DNA of 64,000 nucleotides from Modestobacter sp. VKM Ac-2986 (GCF_026967795.1 NZ_JAPVBH010000007.1:272766-336765), one strand, 5' to 3'. Shown: positions 33,996-43,155, numbered from the stretch's first letter. Notes: generated by a model not told the origin, from the letters alone. Program-made: numbers and translations.

Positions 33996-34826
33996 ATGGG
34001 CACCTCGGGGAACACCGCGGCACGCGCCGGCGACAGCCCGGCCCTCGAGCGTCTGGCCCGGGTCGGCCTGATCGCCTACGGCATCGTGCACCTGCTCATC
34101 GCCTGGCTGTCCCTGCAGCTGGCCTGGGGCGGGGGCGGCGGCTCCGCCGACCAGTCCGGGGCCATGGCCACCCTGGCCGAGGAGCCGCTGGGCAAGGCGC
34201 TGCTGTGGGTGCTCGTCGTCGGGCTGGTCGCACTCGCCGTCTGGCAGTTGGCCGAGGTGCTGCGCCACCGGGCCGGCCTGCAGGCCTCCGGCGACGCCCG
34301 GAAGGACGCGGTGGAGAAGATCGTCAAGGCGGTCGCGAAGACGGTCGTCTACCTCTTCCTCGCGGTCACCGCGCTGCGGTTCGCCACCGGCGGCGGCTCG
34401 TCCAGCTCGGGTCAGCAGCAGTCGACGGTCGCCGGGGTGTTCGGCTGGCCGGGTGGCCGCTTCCTGGTCGGGCTCGCCGCCCTCGTGGTCATCGGCGTCG
34501 GGGTCCACCACGTGCGGAAGGGCCTCACCGGGCACTTCATGAAGGAGATCGACACCGCGCAGGCCACCTCCGGGCAGCGCCGCGCGATCGAGCGGCTCGG
34601 CCAGGTCGGCTACCCGGCCAAGGGCGTGGCGCTGGCCCTGGTGGGCGGCCTGCTCGGCTGGGCGGCGATCACGTTCGACCCGGCGAAGGCCAGCGGGCTC
34701 GACGGTGCCATGCGCACCCTGCTCGATGCGCCCTTCGGCAAGGTCCTGCTGACCGTGGTCGCCCTCGGCATCGCCGCCTTCGGCGCCTTCTGCTTCGCCC
34801 GGGCCCGCTTCCCCCAGCGCACCTGA
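33996..34826 (+). CDS. DUF1206 membrane protein, copy A
   Basis: 276 residues from ATG 33996 with GGGAGGA upstream. The DUF1206 unit (a pair of helices with ARVGLIAYGIVHLLIAW and later VGYPAKGVALALVGG) occurs three times, giving six membrane segments; A-R-x-G-x-x-A-Y/A-K-G is the repeated signature (about 23, 112 and 197). A short charged N-terminus and loops such as GLTGHFMKEID separate units. Function is unknown. Found throughout actinobacteria, cyanobacteria and others. The paralogue starts 4 bp after its stop, so the pair is co-translated. Confidence 0.9.
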   Translation: MGTSGNTAARAGDSPALERLARVGLIAYGIVHLLIAWLSLQLAWGGGGGSADQSGAMATLAEEPLGKALLWVLVVGLVALAVWQLAEVLRHRAGLQASGDARKDAVEKIVKAVAKTVVYLFLAVTALRFATGGGSSSSGQQQSTVAGVFGWPGGRFLVGLAALVVIGVGVHHVRKGLTGHFMKEIDTAQATSGQRRAIERLGQVGYPAKGVALALVGGLLGWAAITFDPAKASGLDGAMRTLLDAPFGKVLLTVVALGIAAFGAFCFARARFPQRT

Positions 34827-34830
34827 CCCC

Positions 34831-35694
34831 GTGGGCGTCGTCCTCCGGCGGGTGCACGACGCGGTCACCCGTGCCCGTGAGGTCACCGACCACCCGGTGC
34901 TCACCCATCTGGCCCGGGTCGGGCTGACCGCCTACGGCGTGCTGCACCTGCTGATCGGCTGGCTGGCGTTCCGGATCGCCTGGTTCGTCCAGCCCAGCAC
35001 CGCGGACGCCGACCAGACCGGCGCCCTGCAGACCGTCGCCGGCTCCCCCGGTGGCCGGGTGCTGCTGTGGGTCATCGGGCTGGGGATGCTCGCGCTGTCG
35101 GTGTGGCAGGCCGGGGAGGTGCTGCGCTGGTGGACCGGGCTGCTGCGCCCCGGGCACCGGCGGCGGGTGGCGGTCGTCTGCGCCAAGTGCGGGGCCAAGG
35201 CGGTGGTCTACGCGGTCCTCGGCGTCACCGCGCTGTTCTTCGCCGTCGGGGCGGAGTACGACGCCGCCGTGCGGTTCCGGGAGCTGACCGATGACGCGCT
35301 GCACATCCCCGGCGGCGCCGCGCTCGTCGTCGCGGTGGGCGTCGGCGTGGTCGCGGTCGGGCTCTACACGCTGGTGCGCGGGTTCACCGGCGGGTTCATG
35401 AAGGACATCGACCTGCACGCCGCACCCGACCGGGTCGAGCCGGTCATCCAGCACGTCGGCGCGGTGGGGTACGTCGCCAAGGGCATCGCCTTCGCCGTCT
35501 CCGGCGGGCTGCTGGTCTACGCCGCGGCCACCTCCGACGTGTCCACGGCGACCGGGCTGGACGGCGCGATGAACGCCATCGGCGCCGTGCCGACCGGGCA
35601 GTGGCTGCTCACCGCGGTCGCCGTCGGGTTCGCCGCCTTCGGCGTCTACGCCCTGGCCCGGGCCCGCTACCCCGACCGGGACCCCTCCACCTGA
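34831..35694 (+). CDS. DUF1206 membrane protein, copy B
   Basis: 287 residues from GTG 34831. Same three-unit DUF1206 layout as the preceding gene (HLARVGLTAYGVLHLLIGW, GAKAVVYAVLGVTALFF, VGAVGYVAKGIAFAVSGG), with about six membrane segments and the loop G-G-F-M-K-D-I-D equivalent to copy A. It probably arose by tandem duplication; sequence identity is clearly below that of a recent copy. No ribosome-binding site precedes the GTG, so translation is likely coupled to copy A. Two copies together could form a hetero-oligomer (inference). Confidence 0.88.
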   Translation: MGVVLRRVHDAVTRAREVTDHPVLTHLARVGLTAYGVLHLLIGWLAFRIAWFVQPSTADADQTGALQTVAGSPGGRVLLWVIGLGMLALSVWQAGEVLRWWTGLLRPGHRRRVAVVCAKCGAKAVVYAVLGVTALFFAVGAEYDAAVRFRELTDDALHIPGGAALVVAVGVGVVAVGLYTLVRGFTGGFMKDIDLHAAPDRVEPVIQHVGAVGYVAKGIAFAVSGGLLVYAAATSDVSTATGLDGAMNAIGAVPTGQWLLTAVAVGFAAFGVYALARARYPDRDPST

Positions 35695-35715
35695 ATCCCG
35701 CCCCTCGGGGAGCGG

Positions 35716-36111
35716 TCAGGTGAGGGCGATGAGGCCGGCGCCGGTGGGGGTGAAGCCGCAGCCGGTCTCGTAGAAGCCGCGCAGGTGGTCCTCGAAGTCG
35801 ACGTGCAGCCACTCGCAGCCCGTGCCGCGGGCGCCGGCGACCGCGGTCTGCACGAGGGCGGTGCCGATCCCCTCCCGACGCCGGTCGGCGCGGACCAGGG
35901 TGTCGAGCAGGAAGGCGTGCACCCCGCCGTCCCAGGCGACGTTGACGAAGCCGACCAGCTCCCCGGCGTCGACGGCGGTCACCCAGCCGAGACTGAACCG
36001 CTCGACCTGGGCGTTCCAGCCGTCGTCGAGGAGGCGGTGGCCGAAGCCCTCGGCGTGCAGGGCGTTGACGTCGGCGTCGGCGAACCGGCCGCGCCAGCTG
36101 TACTGGACCAT
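35716..36111 (-). CDS. Small GNAT N-acetyltransferase
   Basis: 131 residues from ATG 36111. Compact single-domain GNAT: FVNVAWDGGVHAFLLDTLVRADRRREGIGTALV holds the acetyl-CoA-binding R-R-E-G-I-G-T loop, preceded by a substrate-binding N-terminus with TAVDAGELVGF and followed by ARGTGCEWLHVDFEDH and FYETGCGF. This short class acetylates small amines or protein N-termini. It is convergent with the second DUF1206 gene (20 bp away) and 43 bp downstream of the STAS gene on the same strand, so they may share a transcript. Confidence 0.88.
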   Translation of the reverse strand: MVQYSWRGRFADADVNALHAEGFGHRLLDDGWNAQVERFSLGWVTAVDAGELVGFVNVAWDGGVHAFLLDTLVRADRRREGIGTALVQTAVAGARGTGCEWLHVDFEDHLRGFYETGCGFTPTGAGLIALT

Positions 36112-36154
36112 CCGCGCACCGTAGGCCGCGCCCCCGGGTCCGCGGTGGCGCGGT

Positions 36155-36502
36155 TCAGCCGATGACGGAGAAGACGTCCCAGAGGCCGGTGATCTGGAGC
36201 GGGCGGACGACGGCGCGGGTGCCGCCGACCCGCATCTGCAGCGTGCGGCCGCCGGCCTCGGCGGCGCGGTGGGCGGTGGCCAGGGCCGACAGCCCGGCCG
36301 AGTCCAGGAACGTGACGCCGGTCAGGTCGACCTCGACGGTCACGGTGCCGGGACGGTCGAGGACCTCGAGCAGGCAGCTGCGCAGCCCGGGGGCGGTGGT
36401 GGAGTCGATCTCGCCGTTGACCGAGATCGTGCACCCGTCGGCCGAGGTGGCGGAGCGGACGTCGATGCGGGTCGGGTCGAGGTCGAGAGGGAGTGCGGTC
36501 AT
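36155..36502 (-). CDS. STAS-domain anti-sigma factor antagonist
   Basis: 115 residues from ATG 36502 (GGAGGT upstream). Single STAS domain (about 15-112): SVNGEIDSTTAPGLRSCLLEV, VEVDLTGVTFLDSAGLSALA with the phosphorylatable Ser in the D-S-A-G motif, and MRVGGTRAVVRPLQITGL. Dephosphorylated STAS proteins bind anti-sigma kinases and free the sigma factor. Two SpoIIE-type phosphatases (26167-28458 and 40780-43155) are encoded within 11 kb, so they are candidate partners. No anti-sigma kinase or sigma-B-type factor is in the window. Confidence 0.9.
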   Translation of the reverse strand: MTALPLDLDPTRIDVRSATSADGCTISVNGEIDSTTAPGLRSCLLEVLDRPGTVTVEVDLTGVTFLDSAGLSALATAHRAAEAGGRTLQMRVGGTRAVVRPLQITGLWDVFSVIG

Positions 36503-36600
36503 GGGTACCTCCGGCGGGCCAGGGGCCGGCGACGTCGGCCGACCATGTGCGCCGAGCAGACGGGCACTCGGTCGCGGCTGGTGGTTGAACCGCGAGGACG

Positions 36601-36629
36601 ACGCTAGGCAACCGATCCGTCGCGCACAA
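36601..36629 (-). promoter_or_regulatory. Promoter of the STAS gene
   Basis: On the minus strand, TTGTGC (-35, 36624-36629), 17-bp spacer, TAGCGT (-10, 36601-36606). The start codon lies about 95 bp downstream, leaving a leader of that length. Confidence 0.55.
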
Positions 36630-36759
36630 GGGGCCCCCGGCGTGGCGGCCGCCGCCACGCCGTCCGGTCCGGCCCGGACGTCGGGCGTGTCGGCGGTCCC
36701 GGGCCTCGGCCGCCGCTCACCGGCGGGGGCGCACAGCGACGGGGCGGATACTGGTGCCC

Positions 36760-37065
36760 ATGTCGAAGTGGACGGTCCTCGCCGGGGTCGTGTGGGTGGT
36801 CCTGTGCGTGCTCGCCTTCACGGTCGACCCGATCCTCGGTGCCCTCGTGCTGATCTTCGGCGCCGCCGGCGTGGTCGTCGTCCAGCTGGCCAGCAGCTGG
36901 GACTCCCACCCCGACTTCGAGGCCCGTGAGCTGGCCCGGTCGCGGCGGCGCAAGGCCAAGTGGGAGCGCACCGCCCCGGCCCGGGAGAAGGACGCCGCGA
37001 AGTACGCCGCCCACCAGGCGCGGCAGGCTGCCAAGCGCCGGGCCGGGGCCGACACGTCCTCCTGA
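36760..37065 (+). CDS. Small membrane protein of unknown function
   Basis: 101 residues from ATG 36760. Two hydrophobic segments (about 4-20 and 24-44, the first with VWVVLCVLAF, the second with GALVLIFGAAGVVVVQLA), then a strongly basic and Ala-rich cytoplasmic tail (about 60-101, with RSRRRKAKWERTAP). Not recognised beyond that. A hairpin at 37087-37107 marks its 3' end. The upstream 257 bp back to the STAS gene hold the STAS promoter and nothing else I can support. Confidence 0.6.
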   Translation: MSKWTVLAGVVWVVLCVLAFTVDPILGALVLIFGAAGVVVVQLASSWDSHPDFEARELARSRRRKAKWERTAPAREKDAAKYAAHQARQAAKRRAGADTSS

Positions 37066-37086
37066 CCGCCTCCTGGGAAAACCCCT

Positions 37087-37107
37087 GGACGGCGGACGAC
37101 GCCGTCC
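37087..37107 (+). terminator. Small hairpin after the 36760 gene
   Basis: GGACGGCG (37087-37094), 5-base loop, CGCCGTCC (37100-37107), 22 bp past the stop codon. Confidence 0.5.
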
Positions 37108-37270
37108 CTACCGTCCTCGCCATGGGCTCCTGACACGGCCGCACCACCGATGAGCTGACCCGCGCCGGCTGCCTCGCAGCCCCGCCGTCCGCCGGTCCCC
37201 CCGGCCGACCCCCCTCCCCGCTCGTCCCGGCGCGCCCCCCGGCCGCCGGCCACCCCTCCTGGAGGCTCCC

Positions 37271-37639
37271 GTGTCACGACCCACCCCTGCCCTCGACGGC
37301 GCCGTCGCCGAGGCGCGCGCCCAGCTGCCCGAGGACGCCCACGGCGACTTCGACCGCCTCGTCCACGGCGTGCTCGCCGGCCGGCAGCCCGCCCTCGGCG
37401 CGGCACTGCGCAGCCAGCTGCCCGGCACCGGCGGCGTGCGCTGGCTGCACGCCGAGGGCGTCTCCCCCACCGCCCGCCCGTCGGTGCTGACCGCCGCCCA
37501 GTGGCTGTCGCTGTACGAGACGTGGCACGCCACCCAGCGGGCACCGCGGGCCGGTGGCCGCAGCGAGGGCCACGGCCCGCGGGCCGACAGCCGGCACGGC
37601 CACGCCCCCGGCGCCCAGGCCGCCCCCCGCTGGTTCTGA
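37271..37639 (+). CDS. Uncharacterised small soluble protein
   Basis: 122 residues from GTG 37271 with GGAGG six bases upstream. No membrane segment. Helical N-terminal half (about 5-85: LDGAVAEARAQLPEDAHGDFDRLVHGVL; LTAAQWLSLYETWHATQ), then a Gly/Arg/His-rich disordered tail ending in P-R-W-F. Not recognised. The 205 bp before it contain a hairpin and a possible 3-codon leader (ATG GGC TCC TGA at about 37120) but no gene I can support. It converges with the sacsin/Hsp90-like gene across a long inverted repeat. Confidence 0.55.
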   Translation: MSRPTPALDGAVAEARAQLPEDAHGDFDRLVHGVLAGRQPALGAALRSQLPGTGGVRWLHAEGVSPTARPSVLTAAQWLSLYETWHATQRAPRAGGRSEGHGPRADSRHGHAPGAQAAPRWF

Positions 37640-37640
37640 G

Positions 37641-37756
37641 AGGGCCCCCAGCCCTCCACCACTCGCACGCTCGGGGCGAGCCTGCGGACGGGGGTTGACG
37701 GCCCTCCTGCAGGGGCCCACCGCGAGCCTGGGAGTGGTGGGGGGCAGGGGGGCCCT
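37641..37756. repeat. Long inverted repeat between convergent genes
   Basis: Outer arms AGGGCCCCCAGCCCTCCACC (from 37641) and, inverted, the stretch ending GGGGGGCCCT at 37756, with a few mismatches over about 24 bp. The enclosed 65 bp hold smaller palindromes and two copies of GCGAGCCTG. It probably terminates both convergent transcripts. Confidence 0.65.
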
Positions 37757-37759
37757 CCG

Positions 37760-40708
37760 TCAGCCGACGCCGTCCTCGGCGGCGAGCTCGGCAGCGCGCT
37801 GGGGGTGGGCGAAGGCCTCGGTCAGCGCCTGGCGCAGCGGCCACGCCCCGGCCCGCCAGGCCAGGGCGCGGCCCAGCGCGGCCGGGGTGCCGTCGACCGC
37901 GTCGGTGTCGGCGCCGGGCCACCAGGCGACGTTGCGGCCGCCGCTGACGGTGAGCGTGGGGTGCACCGCCACCTGCCCGGTCAGCTCGGCCAACCCGAGC
38001 CGGGTGGCCGCAAGCCGCGCACCGGGCACCTCCGACCAGGCGACCGTGCGCGCGGCCCGGCTGGTCACCCGCGCCTGCTCCAGATCGCTGGCCAGCGGCA
38101 GGTGGAGCAGGTCCGCGACCGCCTCGGGGGCACCACCGGCGGGCACGAGCGGCGCCTCGACCAGTGGCTGCACCCACGGTGCGTCCAGCACGACGGCCTC
38201 GTCGCTGACCCGGTCGGGGGCCACCCGCACCCGGGCCGGCGGCTCGCCGTCCACGCCGTCCAGGGCGGCGGCGAGCCGGGCGTAGACGGTCCGCAGCACG
38301 GCCGGGCCGACCGTGCGAGCCGGGTCGCCCAGCCGGTCCAGCAGCTCGAGGGCGTCGTCGACGTCCTCCAGCAGCTCGGCCACGGTCGAGGCCGGCCGCA
38401 GCAGCTCCAGCACGGCCGGGGGCAGCTCGGGGACGGGTTCGTACAGTCCCTGCAGCTCCCCGTCGCCGGCGGCTCGCAGCTGGTCGGGGCGGGTGCCCTG
38501 CAGCACCGGTGAGGTGCGCAGCCACCAGCGCAGGTACCCCGGGACCACGGTGCCGCCCAGGTCCACGTCGGCGCGGGCGGCCTCGGGCAGGGCGGCCAGC
38601 AGCGGCAGCGCGCGGTCCCAGTCGCGGACCAGCTCCAGGTCGCGGACGACGGTGAGCGCGGGCCAGTCCGGCGGCGGCGCGTCCGCGGGCAGCCGGTCCA
38701 GGACGGCGTCGAGCCACTCCTCGGCCCGGTCGACGTCGAGCTCCTCGGGGTCGGTGGCGACGAGCAGCGCGAAGGTGTCCAGCACGCCGACCGCCCGCAG
38801 CACCCCGGCGTCCTGCCCGGCGGCGAGGTCGGGGTCCAGGGTGCCCAGCGCGCCGGGGGCGAGCACGTCGGCCAGCGGCGAGCCCGGGCGCACCAGCTCC
38901 CCGGCCGGCGCCCAGCCGCCGTCGTCGTCGGGCAGCGCCAGCTCGCCCAGCCAGGGCAGCTCACCCGGCGCCGGTGCCGCCGCGGCGACCAGCGCGAGGA
39001 CGGCGACCGCCAGCGGCTCGACGTCCTCGCCGTCGTCGGCCCGGTCCAGCGAGCTCTCCACCGCGGCCCGCACCTCGGGGGCGGTGAGCACCGCGGCCGC
39101 GGTGGCCGGCTGGGCCCCGAGCCGTTCCAGCACCCGCCGGGCAGCGCCGGTGGCCACCGCCGGGTCGGCGATCCGCAGCCCCAGCGGGGCGAGCCGGTCG
39201 ACCGGCAGCGCGGCGTCGGCGAGCAGGACGCCGGCCGGGGACTGCGCGGTGCGGCCGTCGGCGAGCGGCACCGGCAGTGCGGCCAGCTCCTCCCGGTCGG
39301 CGCCGTCGAGGGCGGCGTACAGGTCGGCCCACCACTCCCCCGGCCGCTGCACGCCGCGCACGGCCTCGACCACGTCGGCCAGCCCCGCCCGGCGCACGCC
39401 GAGCGCCGCCCGCACCAGGGCATCACCGCGCCGCGACCACCCGGCCGGCAGCAGCCCCGGCAGGACGCCGACCAGCGCGGCCACCCGCTCGTCGGAGGCC
39501 TCGTCGAGGGCGATGGCGCGGTCGGGTCGCAGTGGCGGCTCCTCCGGGTCCGCCGCCGGCAGCCAGGCGGTGGCGGTGAGCCGGTCGAGCACGGCGCGGC
39601 ACAGCGCGGCGTCCAGCTCGTCGGCGGCCAGGCCCACGCCGGGCACCAGCTGCAGCAGCACCGGGTCGGCGGGCAGGGCGGCGAGGAGCTCGGCGTAGCC
39701 GTCGGCGGCGGCCCGGACCAGCGCGTCGGTGACCGGACCGGGGACCACGTGCCGCCGGTCGGGGCCGAGCGGGAAGGGTGCGACCAGCCGGGCGGGCACC
39801 GACAGCGGTTCGTCGCTGGGCGTCGGGGCGTGCAGCACCTGCCGTCCGGGCAGCGGGGCGGGGACGCCGTCGTCGTCCAGCGGGACCGCCCAGGTGAGGG
39901 TGGCCGTGCGGCGCCCGCGCTCCTCGACCGGGCGGTCGGCGAGCAGCTCCGCGGGCAGCTCGACGGTGCGCCGGACCAGCTGCCAGGTCCTGGTCCGGTT
40001 CCCGTCGCCGAGCCGGACCCGGCCGCCGTCCTGGTCGCGGGTGAGCGTGCGGGTCACCCCGTCGAGGACGACGTCGACCCGGGCCAGCGCGGGCAGGGCG
40101 AGCAGCAGCTCGGCGTCCAGCGCCTGCAGAGCCGCCCGGACGGCGGTGGCGCTGCCCGGCAGCAGCGGCAGCACGACCTCGGTGGCGAACCCGGCCGACG
40201 GGGCGCCCTGGTCCTCGAACGGCAGCCGCAGCACCGGGACCGCGCCGTCCCGGCGGGCCAGCTCGCCGGCCAGCGCGGGGACGGCGGCGACGGCGTCGCG
40301 GGTGGCGGCCGCGCTGAAGCGCACCGACCGGCCGGTGGAGCGGACGGCGGGTGCGTCGGTGACGCCCAGCACGGCGGCGAACCCGACGCCGAAGCGGCCC
40401 ACGCTCTCGGGGGCGTCCCGCTTGGCCGACGCCCGCAGCGTGGCCAGCGCCTGCACGCCGTCGTCGTCGAGCGGGGCACCGGTGTTGGCCGCCCGCAGCT
40501 CGTCGCCGGCCAGCTCGAGGCGGAGGTGGCCCGGCTCCCCGGTGCGGGCGGCGGCGTCGGCGGCGTTCTGGGCGAGCTCGACCAGCAGCCGGTCGCGGTA
40601 GCCGCCGCGGACCAGGTCCTCCTCGGCGTTGGCGTCCTCCCGGAAGCGCGCCGGGGAGTCGGTCCAGGCGGCGAGCACCCGGCGGCGCAGTTCGGTCGGC
40701 TCGGGCAC
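37760..40708 (-). CDS. Large GHKL-type ATPase (sacsin/Hsp90-like N-domain)
   Basis: 982 residues from GTG 40708. The open frame extends upstream to 40924 but that part has no family character. The N-terminal GHKL ATP-binding domain (about 1-200) has LLVELAQNAADAA (N-box Glu/Asn), ELRAANTGAPLDDDGV (G1), and SVGRFGVGFAAVLGV (G2) as in sacsin and Hsp90 relatives. The rest is a long Leu/Ala-rich, probably all-helical body with no second catalytic motif seen. Actinobacterial members are often labelled molecular chaperone Hsp90. Clients are unknown. Relatives occur in some defence islands, but here the neighbours are ordinary genes. Confidence 0.82.
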   Translation of the reverse strand: MPEPTELRRRVLAAWTDSPARFREDANAEEDLVRGGYRDRLLVELAQNAADAAARTGEPGHLRLELAGDELRAANTGAPLDDDGVQALATLRASAKRDAPESVGRFGVGFAAVLGVTDAPAVRSTGRSVRFSAAATRDAVAAVPALAGELARRDGAVPVLRLPFEDQGAPSAGFATEVVLPLLPGSATAVRAALQALDAELLLALPALARVDVVLDGVTRTLTRDQDGGRVRLGDGNRTRTWQLVRRTVELPAELLADRPVEERGRRTATLTWAVPLDDDGVPAPLPGRQVLHAPTPSDEPLSVPARLVAPFPLGPDRRHVVPGPVTDALVRAAADGYAELLAALPADPVLLQLVPGVGLAADELDAALCRAVLDRLTATAWLPAADPEEPPLRPDRAIALDEASDERVAALVGVLPGLLPAGWSRRGDALVRAALGVRRAGLADVVEAVRGVQRPGEWWADLYAALDGADREELAALPVPLADGRTAQSPAGVLLADAALPVDRLAPLGLRIADPAVATGAARRVLERLGAQPATAAAVLTAPEVRAAVESSLDRADDGEDVEPLAVAVLALVAAAAPAPGELPWLGELALPDDDGGWAPAGELVRPGSPLADVLAPGALGTLDPDLAAGQDAGVLRAVGVLDTFALLVATDPEELDVDRAEEWLDAVLDRLPADAPPPDWPALTVVRDLELVRDWDRALPLLAALPEAARADVDLGGTVVPGYLRWWLRTSPVLQGTRPDQLRAAGDGELQGLYEPVPELPPAVLELLRPASTVAELLEDVDDALELLDRLGDPARTVGPAVLRTVYARLAAALDGVDGEPPARVRVAPDRVSDEAVVLDAPWVQPLVEAPLVPAGGAPEAVADLLHLPLASDLEQARVTSRAARTVAWSEVPGARLAATRLGLAELTGQVAVHPTLTVSGGRNVAWWPGADTDAVDGTPAALGRALAWRAGAWPLRQALTEAFAHPQRAAELAAEDGVG

Positions 40709-40779
40709 CCGCGCAGCATGCCGCAGGTCCGCCGCACCCGTCGGCCGGGGCGCGAGCAGCCGGCCGCGGACCCGGCGCG

Positions 40780-43155
40780 TCAGCGCAGCGCGCTGTGGCC
40801 CTCGGGCAACGGCACGGCGGGGGCGTCGGGCGGCCGGGGTTGGTCCTCGGGGTGCGCGCGGATGGCGAGCAGCGCGACGTCGTCGTCGACCTGGCCGTCC
40901 AGCTCGGCGAGCACCCGGTCGCACAGCTCCTCCAGCGGCAGGTGCCGCAGCTCCTGCAGGAGCCCGGCCAGCCAGGCGACGCCGTCGTCCAGCGGGACGC
41001 CGCGCCGCTCGATCAGCCCGTCGGTGTAGAGCAGCACGGTCGAGCCGGGCGCCAGCTCGTGCGCGTGGTCGTACCGGGGCCGTTCGGGGTCGACGCCGAG
41101 CAGGACGTCGGCCGGCCGCTCGAGCACCTCGACCGTGCCGTCGGGCAGCGCCAGCAGCGGCGCCGGGTGCCCGGCGTTGGACCAGCGCAGCACCCGGACG
41201 CCCCGGGCGGCGTCCGCGTCGGTCTGCTCGACGCTGGCCAGCACGGCCGTGGCCAGCGTCCCGATCGCCAGGTCGCGCATCGCCCGGTCCAGGCCGGTGA
41301 GCACCTCGGCCGGCGTCCCGCCGCCGCTGTGCGCGACACCGCGCAGCACGTTGCGGACCTGGGCCATCGCGGCCGCGGCGTGGCTGTCGTGCCCGGCGAC
41401 GTCCCCGATGACCAGCACGGTGCGCCCGTCGGCGAGCACGAAGCTGTCGTACCAGTCGCCCCCGACCTGGGCCAGGCGTGCGGCCGGCAGGTAGCGGACG
41501 GCGACCTGCAGGTGGTCCGGTGCCGGCGGCTCGGACAGCAGGCTGCGCTGCAGCGCCTCGACGGTGCCGGCCAGGGCGGCGAGCGCGGTGCGCTCCGCCG
41601 TCCGGGTCCGCAGCCGGTCCAGCGCCTGGGCCGCCTGGGCGGCGAAGGCGACGACGACCTCGGTCTCGGCCGGGCTGAACGCCTGTGGCCCGGCCCAGCC
41701 GATGGTCAGGGACCCCAGCAGCCGGCCGCCGGTCTCCAGCGGCAGCGCGATCCAGGCCTGGCAGCCGGTGTCGGCGATCACCTGCGCCATCTCCGGGGTC
41801 AGCGCGCGGGACTCGGCCGCGTCGTGCAGGACGACGGGCCGGCGGGTGCGGGCGGCGATGCTGGCCGGGAGCGGGCCGGCCAACGGCAGGGACGCGTAGG
41901 TCGCCTGCGCCTGCGCCCCCAGCCCGTCGGTGACGACCAGCCGGAGCCTCGTCGCGTCGTCGGGGTCGGCGACCGCGACGCCACCGCCCCGGGCCCCCAG
42001 CACGGCGAGCCCGCGGTCGACGAGGTCGCGGGCGAGCTCGTGCACGGACTCGGCCCGGCCCAGCGTCAGCGCCAGCTCGGCCAGCGCGGCCAGCTGCCGG
42101 GCACTGCGCAGCTCGGCCTCCCGCGTCTGGATCCGGTCCAGCGCCTGGCTGACCTGGGCGGCGAAGGCGGTCAGCAGCTCGACGTCGGCCGGGTCGAACG
42201 GGTGCGGTTCGTGGAAGGCGACGGTGAGGACGCCGACGTCCCGGTCCGGGGTGCGCAGCGGCAGGCTGGCGAAGGCCACCGCCCCGGTCGCCTCGACCAC
42301 CTCGGCCATCTCCGGGGCGAAGGCCACGGACGCGGCCCGGTCGGGCAGCAGGACCGGGCGTCCGGTGCGGCTGGCCACGCTCACCGGCAGCGGCCCGGAC
42401 ACCGGCACGGTCGCGTAGGTCGCCTGCGTGCGCTCGCCGCCGAGGCCTGCGGACACCACCGAGCGCAGGACGTCGCCGTCCCGGACCGCCACCGCGCCCC
42501 CGGGTGAGCCGACCAGCGACAGGCCGCCCTCGGTGACGACGGAGACCAGCTCCTCCACCGTCTGCGCACCGGCCAGCTGCAGTGCCACACCCGCCAGCGC
42601 GGCGAGGCGCCCGGCGCTGAGGGCCTCCGCGGCGCGGGCGTCGGCCAGCTCGGTGCTGCGGGCGAAGAGGTCGGACTCGACCTCCAGCACCCGGCGCTGC
42701 AGGAGCGAGGAGTCGATGCCGGCGCGCTCCTGCTCCCGCACGAAGTCGGTGATGTCCTCGGCCCGCTGCAGGACGTAGGCGCAGCGCCCGGCGTCGTCCA
42801 GGACCGGCGTGCTGATCAGACTCCAGAAGCGCTTGCTGAACCCACCGGCGCCGTCGGGGATGTCGTACTCCTGCAGCGGCATGGTGTCCGGCTGCAGGGT
42901 GTCCCGGGCGCGGGCGAAGGACGCCTCGACCTTGCTGACCCCGCCGTCGGCCTGCGTCTCCGAGGGGTTGCCGGGGAACGCCTCGAACACCGGCCGGCCG
43001 ACGAGCTCGGTGCGGGTGCGCCCCGTCGTGGTCAGGTAGGCGTCGTTGGCCTCGACGATGACGAGGTCAGGGGTCATCAGCAGGTACGGCGTCGGCATCG
43101 CCCCGAAGACCGCGGCAAAGTCGATCGACCCGCGTCCCGCCCCTGCCTGCTCCAC
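40780..43155 (-). CDS. PAS-GAF-GAF-SpoIIE phosphatase, second copy
   Basis: 791 residues from GTG 43155; the open frame up to 43338 is an unlikely Pro/Arg extension. PAS at about 10-140 (FGAMPTPYLLMTPDLVIVEAN, then LQRAEDITDF), a coiled linker, two GAF domains at about 185-355 and 365-535 that resemble each other (ATYATVPVSGPLPVSVASRT and ATYASLPLAGPLPASIAART), and a SpoIIE phosphatase at about 560-775 with GGDWYDS, IGDVAGHDSHAAAAM, LLYTDGLIE and DDVALLAI. The twin GAFs arose by duplication. It would dephosphorylate a STAS protein such as the one at 36155. The ligand is unknown. Confidence 0.9.
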   Translation of the reverse strand: MEQAGAGRGSIDFAAVFGAMPTPYLLMTPDLVIVEANDAYLTTTGRTRTELVGRPVFEAFPGNPSETQADGGVSKVEASFARARDTLQPDTMPLQEYDIPDGAGGFSKRFWSLISTPVLDDAGRCAYVLQRAEDITDFVREQERAGIDSSLLQRRVLEVESDLFARSTELADARAAEALSAGRLAALAGVALQLAGAQTVEELVSVVTEGGLSLVGSPGGAVAVRDGDVLRSVVSAGLGGERTQATYATVPVSGPLPVSVASRTGRPVLLPDRAASVAFAPEMAEVVEATGAVAFASLPLRTPDRDVGVLTVAFHEPHPFDPADVELLTAFAAQVSQALDRIQTREAELRSARQLAALAELALTLGRAESVHELARDLVDRGLAVLGARGGGVAVADPDDATRLRLVVTDGLGAQAQATYASLPLAGPLPASIAARTRRPVVLHDAAESRALTPEMAQVIADTGCQAWIALPLETGGRLLGSLTIGWAGPQAFSPAETEVVVAFAAQAAQALDRLRTRTAERTALAALAGTVEALQRSLLSEPPAPDHLQVAVRYLPAARLAQVGGDWYDSFVLADGRTVLVIGDVAGHDSHAAAAMAQVRNVLRGVAHSGGGTPAEVLTGLDRAMRDLAIGTLATAVLASVEQTDADAARGVRVLRWSNAGHPAPLLALPDGTVEVLERPADVLLGVDPERPRYDHAHELAPGSTVLLYTDGLIERRGVPLDDGVAWLAGLLQELRHLPLEELCDRVLAELDGQVDDDVALLAIRAHPEDQPRPPDAPAVPLPEGHSALR

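Noticed and set aside
37120..37134. Three-codon ATG GGC TCC TGA leader before the 37271 gene
   Set aside because: Too short to support; no ribosome site and no regulatory structure that depends on it.
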